The notes under the pieces were generated by a model that searched no databases, had not been told where the DNA came from, and saw nothing but the letters and a program-made list of their open reading frames with translations. A stretch of 64,000 nucleotides of DNA from Syngnathus acus (taxonomy: Eukaryota > Chordata > Actinopteri > Syngnathiformes > Syngnathidae), in NCBI RefSeq assembly GCF_901709675.1, contig NC_051098.1, positions 13,171,918 to 13,235,917 on the forward strand, in the 5' to 3' direction. How positions within the stretch are numbered: the first letter of the stretch is position 1; every line of letters begins with the position of its first letter. This document shows, piece after piece, positions 50,926 through 60,600 of this stretch. The translations under genes were made by a program, and so were the position numbers.

Positions 50926-51984
50926 TTAATTTTTTTTTTTTTTTAAGTGCGTGGTCCTCAAATACTGCAACTCTGGAATTAGTCACAAACTTAATGTGTT
51001 AAATTATTTTGGCACAGAAAATATGAATTTACTAGTTGATATTAAGAGAAGCCAAACAATTCATCCATACATTTAAAATGTTTCTTGTTCTGAATGTCGT
51101 AATGCAGGTGTACCTAATGAGATGTCCACTTAGAAAAAGCAATTGCACTGTTTAGTATTGAGTGCGTGTGCACGTACGTGCGTTTGTCACGTCACTCAAC
51201 CGGACACTTGAGTCAAGTTTTTGCGTGGCGTGCTAATCATATTCATGACGACCTGCCGGTAAATTGAGGTCAGGTGGTATCAGTCACAGCAGAGCGTGTG
51301 CTTCTAACGTCATATTCAGAGAAATATGAAATAATCAAAAAATAATGTAACGAACGGGTGGGCGAGTCTCATAGCAGGAGGAAGAGGAAATGAAATTGCT
51401 TCTCTTCAGCTTCTTTTAAGAATGAAAAGTAATCAACTCAATTCACACTGCGGGATTATTTTAAGCGTACGTGCAAGTTTTTTTCCTCGAAGTGAAGGGG
51501 GGGGCAATATAATCACTCCGTCGTGTATAAAACAAAATAAAAGCAAACAAATGCAAAATGAAATCAAGTCTCCTAAAATACAGTGGGCCTATGTTTTAGG
51601 TGGAAAAAGAAGTGAAGCATTGTTGTGAGTCCGCAGAACTGAACCTTTTTGAGGCTCGCCAAACTGAAGTTTCAGATGCAACTTTTAAACGAGCCAGAAG
51701 CGCTCTAATTCCACATTTTGTGCGCGGGCCCGTGTCAGCTGCTGTTCTGAACCCGTCCGTCAGAATATTCCCACGCCAGTGAGCTCTTTGTTGTTTTGTT
51801 TTTTTGGACTTTCTTCAAGAATCTCCCCTGGTAGCTGAAGCCCTCCAAATAATTAATAACAAAGAAAATCACACTTAATAAAGCTCAAACTATTCAACAT
51901 CAAGATGGATTCAAATTAGGCTTAAAAAAAAAAGCAAAAGTGATCCAAAATCCAGCCAAAAAGTGAACTTAAGCCAAAAATAAA

Positions 51985-52530
51985 GTAAAAAGTCAAAGTC
52001 AAAAAGTCAAAGTCTGCTTTATTGTCAATCCCTTCATATGTCAAGACACACAAAGAAACCGAAATTCCGTTTCCTCTATCCCACGGTGACGAGACACAGC
52101 ACACGATAGACACACAAGTAGACGACACAAAATAAAAACAAGAAGGCACAAACAATAAATAATAAATAAATAATGAGTGATGAATAAATAATAAACAAAT
52201 AACACAATAAATAAGAGGAGCAAAACTGATAACATACAGATAAAAACATAGACAGCGCAGAAAAAAGGGCAAAGTAAACCAAAAATGACTGCAAAGAGAT
52301 TTTTGAGAATCTGCCCCGCAGCGACGAGCACGGCCGCCACACACTGCGTGACCTCGGCTACGGCAGCGTAACGCGACACGGCGCTAACGGCGGGACGTCG
52401 GGACGGGCGCTGCACATCAAGCCACTTAGACCGTTCCCCGTGCGCTGCGCAGTAGCGGGGGGTCGCCCGGGCGTGGTTGCAAGTGTCATCCCACGGGGTG
52501 CGCTTGCACCACTTAACAAGTCCACCCACT
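51985..52530 (-). mobile_element. Retroposon-like element, 3' end and GC-rich body
   Basis: Read on the minus strand, a GC- and CpG-rich 5' part (about 52310-52530) leads into T-rich sequence, then CGTCACCGTGGGATAGAGGA, TTTCTTTGTGTGTCTTGACA, ATTGACAATAAAGCAGAC and a short tandem TTTGACTTTTTGACTTTGAC end. The AATAAA followed by a hexamer-type tail is typical of fish non-LTR retroposons that lack poly(A). A minus-strand frame of 162 codons crosses it (52041-52529) but its C-terminal half is only T-rich low-complexity residues, so I do not call it a gene. Confidence 0.55.
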
Positions 52531-52599
52531 GTTGCCTCGGGATTCTCAACCTTCCCCCCTCTGAAGTCCTGACCTCGTGAAAGTTCGTTAAGTGTTGGA

Positions 52600-53170
52600 A
52601 ATGAAGCGGCTTCATTAGCGAGGGAACGACTTTGCTCCAGTGTCGCTTATTTGCATTTGTATGTTTGAATATGCACGGCCAACTTTTGCCAACAAGTATT
52701 TTGGCTTTGGGTAATGTCTATTTTTTGGAATGTTCTGTAACTTATGGCAAAGATGGGATAGGGTTAAAAAATATCTTTTGAAATGGCTTTTTTTTTTTCC
52801 AAGCTTTTCTTCCATCCCATACTTCATTTCCTGGGAGGCTGGCAGGCTTGCCTCCGAGGGACGTTTGGGGCTGTTTGGGTCTTGGGCGGAGAAGGTGGCA
52901 GGCTGTTGATTTGACAGAGCACTTGTGACAATCCTGAGGACACCACAAGTGCCAGGCTCTCCATTCCGGAGGCCACATTGCAGGAGAGCAGATGAGCCGA
53001 GACCCTGGGCGCCAGGTGGGGTGGGGGTGAGGCTGGGGGGGGCATCAATGTGGATGCACGCTGCCACCCAGAGGACGATTGGTGCAACTCTTTTGCTCAT
53101 TTACACGTGCAGAGGTGTTGAAAAGAGGTGCTCACACTTTTGAAAACCGCTGGTTTTCAACCCCTGCCGT
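52600..53170. other. GC-richer unique stretch with overlapping open frames
   Basis: Minus-strand frames of 161 and 87 codons and plus-strand frames all overlap between about 52740 and 53140, which points to GC-rich composition rather than one gene. An octamer-like ATTTGCAT lies near 52648. No domain was recognised in any frame. A 9-bp hairpin (53140-53160) and two 14-bp tandem units follow. Confidence 0.25.
53140..53160. other. Short hairpin
   Basis: TTGAAAACC (53140-53148), loop GCT, GGTTTTCAA (53152-53160): a perfect 9-bp stem with a 3-nt loop. No downstream T run in either direction and no known role. Confidence 0.7.
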
Positions 53171-53193
53171 CCCACCCCTGCCGTCCCACCCCC
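53160..53193. repeat. 14-bp tandem duplication
   Basis: The unit CCCTGCCGTCCCAC occurs twice head to tail, followed by a further CCCC. Minor local duplication directly after the hairpin. Confidence 0.7.
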
Positions 53194-55780
53194 GCTGACA
53201 AATCAGTTTGAACCCAAAAGCAGCCTCACCTAACCTCAGCTCAGCACCAGTCTTCCCCTGTGGCTCGCCGTCACGCTGGGCACCGGGCCATCTCCTCCGA
53301 GGAATTGTGGCAATAAAGGAAGGCCATTATCACAGTCACCTGGGAGGATGCCATGGCGATTGCGAGTAGCGTGACAGGAAGCCAGTTTCTGGTACTCATT
53401 ATAATTCATATTCCAGCTCCCGCGCCCAGGAAACCTTTTTTAATATGACTTTGTCCTTTTATAAACTAAAAGATTGAAATATTTCCTGCGGCTCTTTTGT
53501 CAAAACCATCTGATGAACTTAACTAAGCCATTGACAACTTTACCCGACTGAATAACACAATGAGTTACAATATTGGTTAACTGTCGGTTGGTTCGTTAGT
53601 CATCCAGTTGTTAGTCGATAAGTCAGTTCGTGAATGAGTTAAGTTGCTAGTTAGTTGTAAGGCTTCCGTGGCAGAACGGCGATAAAAAATAATCAGCAAC
53701 CTTACCCGCGCTTACCGTTGAGTAACCTTGACGCCCTTCAAAGAATGACAAACACGTCCGTCCTAAATGCTGCGCAACGCGCCGTCCAAGAAACTTGTCG
53801 GTTCCAGTGTTGGTTTGTTCATCCGTCTGTGCGTCCGTCTGTTGGTGCCATCAGCCAACTTGGACGAGGTTGGGATATCTCTGTCCGTTTGTCACTGCGC
53901 TGACCTGACATCCGTCAATGTGACAGCGCTGAGGGGAAAAACACACAATGGGAAAAGCAAAGAGTTGAATTTGTTCCTTGGCCGAGCTCCTTGACAATAG
54001 TCAATACCAAATAAATTAGCCGCATTAAAATGAATGGAAATGCAGATTGTAAATGAACGGACAGCTCAGAACCTACATACCGACTAAGTGATGGCTAAAA
54101 AGAAAATTATTATAAATTGGGGCGGTTGTTTGTCAAGTTTCACCTGAAAAAGCAGTCGCCTTTGCTGGGAGCTGTCCAAACAACATTTGTGGATCTTTAA
54201 AAGGAGCCAGAGAGGGCGCACCCACCATCTGTCTTTTAATTCCATTTTCTTCCCAGTTTGGAAGTTCAAGGACATCAAGACATTCCATTTGCTCTCTCCT
54301 CCTTCTTCTAGATTGGATTTTTTTCTCTTCTTTAAATCTCCTTCTAAGCAGAAAGAATTGCACGGGAACGACTGCTGAAGGAAAGCTATTGATTATAGCA
54401 AACCTAATGTCTCCACAAGGAGCGGGATCAATAGCGCTAAGCTGGCGCATATCTACTGCGTATATGAGGCGAACACTTCCTATTCAAAGGTCATCTGCAC
54501 CCACACAAACACACAATCACCATTCTTAACTGTGCTGTCATTAACATTTAATAGAATTCTTGACTAGTGCAGTCCCAGATCTTTTTATGCCACGGACCAG
54601 TTTCTCATCAAGCAATGTTTTGAGAGACGGTCAGAGAAACAAATAAAAACAAATGGTTTCAATAATAAAAGGTCTATTTCACACTGATAGGATGGTGCAA
54701 ACAAAAGCAATTAATTCCGTGTTTGTTTCTTTCTGGGGGAGGTTAAAATCTTGATATTGCTGCTCATACACAAACGACGTCACTCACGAGGCCCCTAAAA
54801 GCGCACAGCCAACATCAAGCACAACAATAAATAACTTTATAATACCAGTTTATTTCTACAAATACCAGGTTTAAACATTAACCATGGCCCGGTGGCCCTG
54901 GGTCAGTATAGCACTGTTGGGCCACCTTTGACGCTTGCCAGATTGGGCCGGTACAAATTTCAAAAATGAGATGATTCATATAAACATGTCCTATATATAT
55001 ATAAAATAATATTTTCACTGCTCACCATTCATCATTTTAATCTCAGCGAACAGTGAGCATTTACTGTAGTGTATGTCGTAATTTAAAATCTCTTAATTCT
55101 CATGACTCTTTCGAGCAGCTTCTCTTCGAAATGAGGACGAGTTCAATCAGAGAACACGCACACATTAAATGAGGCATGTGGGGGTGTAAAATGGAAATGT
55201 CGCTGCTGTAATATCTGCCTGCACGACTCAGCACAATCCACCACTGCAGCAAAGTGTGTGGTTTGACACTAAAATATTTCAAATGTGAAGTACACTATTG
55301 CCATCTGCAGGCCTTAGTGTGTAACACAACCTGGCAGTGCGAGTCAGTTAACCATTCTTCTTCGGTGGTCTGGTCCCGTTTGCTTTCACCAGCTTTGTGA
55401 CGCAGTCGCGAAGCGCCACCTATTGACGATTAAGAATATAATATGGGGGGAGATGATTGGATAACGGCCGTGTTTAACTGATTTGATTGGCTGCAATTGA
55501 AGCACGTAAATTGGATCTTTTTTTACAACTGTTAAACATTTTATTGAGAAAACAATTAAGATGCAATAACAATGTTTAATATAACAATACGCAGTTTAAT
55601 CTCGAGTTTTGAATCGTCCTGTGGTTACGGTTGTTGATGGGTAAATGCCCACCAATCAGAGGGCAAAGAGTGTACGTTGCTGGGCAGATTATGTTAATAT
55701 ATGCAATACGACCATCGCTGCAGCTACCATTCTGAGGTAAGAACAGCTTGCTTTTTTCCATACAACGTCTTAAAACCAAG
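53194..55780. other. Intergenic stretch upstream of PRDM10
   Basis: No gene recognised. It includes decayed repeat DNA at about 54560-54960 and two repeat-like phrases at 55295-55325 and 55365-55430. The segment 53570-53670 contains degenerate GTTAGT-type repetition. The rest is ordinary AT-rich sequence. Confidence 0.35.
54560..54960. repeat. Decayed dispersed repeat ('CACGGACCAGTTT' family)
   Basis: The left part reads GTCCCAGATCTTTTTATGCC, ACGGACCAGTTTCTCATC and ACAAATAAAAACAAATGG. The right part reads ATGGCCCGGTGGCCCTGGG and GATTGGGCCGGTAC. Teleost genomes carry a repeat with 'gacccagatctttttacgccacggaccggtttc' and a complementary end 'ggtaccggtccgtggcccgggg', so both ends of one element may be present. 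Decayed and non-coding. Confidence 0.4.
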
Positions 55781-56906
55781 GATTTCCTCTACTGAGAAGC
55801 GCCGCGCAAGTGGCAAGTAGTCGTTCTGTTGTCGGATGTTCGTCTGCTTTCCAGTGCGTAAACGCCGATAAAGAAGATATTTGTCGCTAGCTCGCTCTTC
55901 GTCCATGTCTCCCGACGCTAATAGTCCCACCCAAAATGGAGCCCGTCTTCCTTGTTCCACACTCGCCTTGAAGGGCTGGGATAGACAAACCAACGTGGGG
56001 GACGGGTGGATCGACGGAATTAAGGCACTTATCTGCTGGTTCACACCACGTTTTGTTCATAATGTCAGAAAGAAGTCAATGACCCGTGGAACGAGATGCT
56101 ATCCGTTCCTCTTATGTCGGCTTTCCAGTGGCTCTAAAAGGCCGAAATGCTAACACCGAACGCCCGCGTTTCTACTGCGCTCTAATTTGTGGTATGGTCC
56201 GGTTGGGACCGACAACCTGCGGGGTTAACGTGGGGGGGTAAAGCTCATTTATCGATTAGGCTATTTTGACTGATTAAGTTTACCGTCGGTTCCCCCCCCC
56301 CCTCCATGCACAGTTGCTATTGCTTCGACACGAATTTGCATTGTGACACCGGTTCCCCGACGGCTTTGCCGGCAAACGTTAGCCGACCTTGATGTGCTTT
56401 ACCCCTGCTTTGAGTGTGCTCGATGACCGCTCTGCGTGTGTATGATGGAGCACGCTGCTGCTTGCTGTTGGCGTATTGACAACCTGTGAACATTCCCTGA
56501 ACGCGTTTTTTAATTTCCCCCAATGGACGTATTCAACATTTATCCTGCAAATGCGCTGCATATTTTTATATTTACGCCAAAAAAACACAACCCATTTTAT
56601 TGTATGGCAAGCATATTCTTTGTATCTATTTTTAAACTTACAATACAATAACTTACAATAAACTCATCTGACACTAAATGTGACAATGTAATGGAGTCTA
56701 TATAGTCACAAATATAATAGTCACAAATTCATTTTGTATGAAATCTTTAGTTGAGCATGAAGCCTAAAGTTCAGTCTGGTGTTGTGTTCAAAAATTTGTA
56801 GTTGCACTTCAGTTTCTTTGTCCGCCATTAATTGACGATGGTGTCCGTGGTCATTTCAAGAGGACTGCGGTGACGGCCGACCACCACCACGACCATCTGC
56901 GTTGCC
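55781..56906 (+). promoter_or_regulatory. Probable PRDM10 promoter and 5' UTR region
   Basis: The kilobase upstream of the PRDM10 start is locally CpG-richer (for example AGAAGCGCCGCGCAAGTGG near 55800, and CGAACGCCCGCG near 56160) than the flanking DNA. No exact start site, TATA box or 5' non-coding exon can be fixed by eye. A possible acceptor just before the coding start is TGCACTTCAG near 56812, or TCATTTCAAG near 56860. The CCGCCATTA near 56824 resembles a YY1-type site. All of this is inference from position and composition. Confidence 0.3.
56838..56873 (+). other. Possible upstream ORF before PRDM10
   Basis: An ATG at 56838 is in the same frame as the PRDM10 start at 56907 but reaches a TGA after 11 codons (MVSVVISRGLR), so it cannot extend the protein. 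If the transcript includes this segment it would be a short uORF ending 33 nt before the main start. Whether it is exonic is unknown. Confidence 0.3.
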
Positions 56907-57651
56907 ATGGAAACCAAGCCAAAACCTCCTACCGTGTGGAGTCAGTCCACGAACACAGATTCGGCCGATGCCACACAGGTTTAAAAAAAACTTTCACAAC
57001 GCCGTTTAAACTAGTTGAATTTACCACTCAAACTAGTTTGGTTTTATAGATCACATAATGGTCATCTGCAGTACTCATAATAATATAGTTTGACAAGGGG
57101 TAATAATATAGCAGGTATGGTGACTGTCTTGGTTTGAGTTGCAGGTTCACTTTGAAGGTGGCACGGTGGCCCAGATCGTGTACAGCGGTGACGCTGGCGA
57201 TCAGGCGGAACGCGGGCAGCAGCAACAGGTGGTCTACACGGCCGACGGCAACTCGTACACCTCGGTGGAGTCGGCCGAGCACACGCTGGTTTACATTCAC
57301 CCTGCGGATGGAACTCAAGTCAGGCTTGTTAAAAAAAAAAAAAAGTGTATATATATATTTTTTTTTTATCAGGGCTTTTTTCATCCATTCTTGTAATTTC
57401 CTCTCAGGCAGTGTTTGCAGATCAACCTCAAGTCGCGTACATCCAGCAGGATGGCACGACTCAGCAGGTGCAGATTGTCAATCCATTTTCTTATTTTGAA
57501 AGTTTTAACTCTATCATAAATGAAATCTACTGCTGCCCCTCCGCAGGTGGCGGTGTTGCTGCCGAGCGGGCAGAACATGAATGCCGCCAGTCTGCACGTC
57601 CTCAGCAATGTGGCCGAGGCACCGCAGGCCACCTTGGAACCGGCATCTCAG
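56907..57651 (+). other. prdm10: prdm10 exons 1-4, N-terminal region
   Basis: Residues 1-137. Exon 2 begins [16 protein letters not shown] and continues [18 protein letters not shown], then [13 protein letters not shown]; exon 3 reads [20 protein letters not shown]. This Tyr- and Gln-containing region is conserved in vertebrate PRDM10 and has no named fold. All four exons are multiples of three and all junctions are phase 0, so any could be skipped without frameshift. Intron 3 starts GTGCAGATT, giving a possible CAG-repeat ambiguity at the donor. Confidence 0.88.
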
Positions 57652-60600
57652 GTGAGGGCTTGATTCGTTGCATCATAATAATATTTTAAATGAGGTTGAA
57701 GTTTAGGTCTTGCTAATTTCCTACCATAGGCCAAAGAGTGACTGTAAATTCTAGATGTCTGTCTTGACCAACACCATTTTGGATTCCAACCTGTCCAGCA
57801 GGAGCAACTGCCCGTGTCCGATTCGCTAGCCGACATGGAGCAGCCCCCATCCAGCCCGCTCGGGGCCATGGACACCACGGATGACTCTGAAGAAGACAAC
57901 GATGATGAAGACGAGGATTCGGACACAGACGACTGGGAGCCTCGTCAGCGCTTCAACCCTCACAACCTCTGTGCGTCCATATTTTCAGTGTTACCGTTCA
58001 CATTACAGTTATAGTAAGAAAGTGTGCCTAACCCCTCCCAGGGTGCGAGGAGTGCAACAACACCAATCCCTCGGAGTGTTTGAACCACGGGGCCCTCCAC
58101 CCGATCCCCAACCGGCCGGTGATGTCCAGGGCCCGCGCCAGTCTGCCTCTGGTCCTCTACATCGACCGCTTCCTGGGCGGGGTCTTCTCCAAGAGGCGCA
58201 TCCCCAAGCGCACCCAGTTCGGCCCCGTGGACGGACCCCTGGTGGCCCAGAGCGAGCTGCAGGACAACTACTTTCACCTGAAAGTGAGCCCTAACACGCT
58301 GAGACAGGATGGAAACTGTAAAACACTTTGATTAACTGGACAGGCACATCATTGGAGTTAGTATTTTTTTGTCTTAATTGAGCCAAGGCACATGTTGCAC
58401 GGTACATTGCCAACACCGCCACCTACTGACAAGTTACAGTATTTTCTCTGCAGATCGTTTGCCACTCAGCCTTTGTCCATTGCTTCCGCAGCTTTGCGTG
58501 CTGGACTCTGAAAAAGACGGCGAGAAGTCAGAAGACACGTGGCTGGACTTGTCTGACGAAGACAGCTGCAACTGGATGATGTTTGTGCGGCCCGCCCAGA
58601 ACCACCTGGAGCAGAACTTGGTGGCGTACCAGTATGGCGCCGACATCTTCTACACCACCATCAAGAACATCGAACCCAAGCAAGAGCTCAAGGTCGATGC
58701 CACGCCGTGTCTTGAGCAGAGTCAACTTTGGTGCGGACATTTGGAAACGTAATTTTTGCATCCTTTTGCAGGTGTGGTATGCAGCGTCCTATGCAGAGTT
58801 TGTCAATCAGAAGCTTCACAGCGTTACAGAAGAAGAGAGAAAAGGTGAGCGTCGGCGTCATCATGTCGTAATCGTCGATTGATGGTTTTAATGATGACGA
58901 TCAATTGCCTCGCGTGCTCTTCCCTCATTCGGTTCTTCCTTCAGTTCTACGGGAGCAGGAGAAGAACTGGCCGTGTTACGAGTGCAGCCGGCGTTTTGTG
59001 AGCTCTGAGCAGCTCCAGCAGCATCTCAACCTGCACGACAACATGATCTACTCTGTTGGCAGGTAACGTTCTCCTTCCTTTTGCAGCACCTGGCTTTTGA
59101 TCACAAAGGACAGATTTTCTCATTTTGGCTCTTCCTCCTCCAGGTCCAGAGGGCGTGGCCGGGTCAGGGGCAGGAAGCGATTTGGGACAGGGAGAAGGCC
59201 GGGGCGACCGCCTAAATTCATACGTTTGGATGCGCCGGTTGAAGATGATGTGGGCAAGACGACGACGGTAAGTAGCTAGCAGTTTTAATACCATCAGACA
59301 TGCTCTGCTAGAAATATATACAAGTTGAATTGGTTTTTGTTTTATTTTGTTAAATTATTTTTTTTGGTTTATAATCATTTGGAATTTTTTTTTACCTTCT
59401 TCTCAGGAGATGCCGGAGCTGACCGAGGCGCAGCCACCGGACGAGCCAACGGAGGCGGCTCACAACGGCGTTGAGATGACGGCGTCCGAACCTGACACCG
59501 AGGCAGACGGCCAAACGGTCTCCCCGGCGCCGGATCCCGTTTCGACCCTGCCTGCCGATGTGGACGTGCCGCTCCCGACCAAGGAGGACCCTGTGCGGAA
59601 GGACCAGTCGGATGCTCAGCTCTCGTCGCCGGAGGTGCGGCGCTTGAAAAAGATGCGGGTGAGAGACAAACGCCGATTACAAGGCGTTTGAGTGTGTGTT
59701 TGTTTGTCAACATTGTGTTTCTCTTCTTAATGCGGGCCTCTTTCAAAGACGGATGTCCAGGTAGGAGAGACACTCATGGGTGCATTTTAGCCAACCAAAA
59801 AAAGCGATTGAATCGGTTGCCTCAGTGTCGATATACTGTATATTATATTTATTTATTTCACAGTATGTTGCAGGATGTTAACCATAAGGATAATGCTTCT
59901 TTGTTTAAATCAAAAGACAATAACTATAATTTGTCACCTGTTAATTATATTAGCTTGTTTAAAAAAAAACAAAAAAAACAAATGAAAGCAAGTTTTGAAT
60001 GATATGGTCATGTATTTGTATAAAAAAAAGCTCACGGGTTTTCCTGTGCGTTTTGTCAGAACGCAGCGCTGCAGCATCACTTCATCCGCAAGAGCTTCCG
60101 CCCCTTCAAGTGCAAACACTGTGACAAGGCCTTCCGCGACAAGGACAAGCTGGAGCAGCACCTGCGCGTGCACGGCCGCGACACCTTCGTCTTCCCGTGC
60201 CACCTGTGCAGCAAAACCTTTGTGACTGACACGGCACTGGACGACCACCTGCTGGTCCACACCGAGAACCGCTCGTACGCTTGTCTGCTGTGCGCCGAGA
60301 CCTTCGACAGGCTGGACGTGCTCAGGGACCACATCGAGATGCACGCCGTCGACGGCGTCTTCACCTGCCCGTCCTGCAAGAAGACCTTTCCCGACTTCAT
60401 CCAGGTCAGTTGGTTTTCCCTCGCGCGAGACCGTCGGTGTCTCTTGTGAGACTTTGGCTCAGGACTCAGTCATGGACTTTCTGAAACTCTCATCCCGGCT
60501 GGAATTTGTACCGCGTCTCGTGTTGAGGTCTTTGATTTTTTTTCCCCCACTAGGTGAAGAAGCACATCCGCTGCTTCCACTCCGAGAAGATCTTCCAGTG

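Larger units (their letters stand above)
45000..51980. other. Intergenic stretch, no defensible gene
   Basis: No supported exon. It contains CNE-like blocks at 45290-45470 and 47570-47730, an A21 run at 46349, a Tc1-like remnant at 48826-48990, a C20 run at 49127, and a repeat fragment at 50861-50925. Remaining frames are short and compositionally AT-driven. Confidence 0.35.

Noticed and set aside
52041-52529. 162-codon minus-strand frame beginning MGGLVKWCKRTPWDD
   Set aside because: It lies across a retroposon-like element and half of it is Phe/Leu/Tyr low complexity encoded by TTTATT-rich tail sequence.
52615-53100. 161-codon minus-strand frame
   Set aside because: Three other frames are open over the same GC-rich segment, the C-terminal half degenerates into lysine-rich low complexity from a T run, and no family is recognised.
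57881-58294. 137-codon frame overlapping prdm10 exons 5 and 6
   Set aside because: Out of frame with the conserved PR-domain coding; it crosses intron 5 and reads as a shadow of GC-rich exon sequence.
59688-60002. 104-codon plus-strand frame in the largest prdm10 intron
   Set aside because: It lies wholly in intron 11, is AT-rich, and ends in lysine-rich low complexity from A runs.
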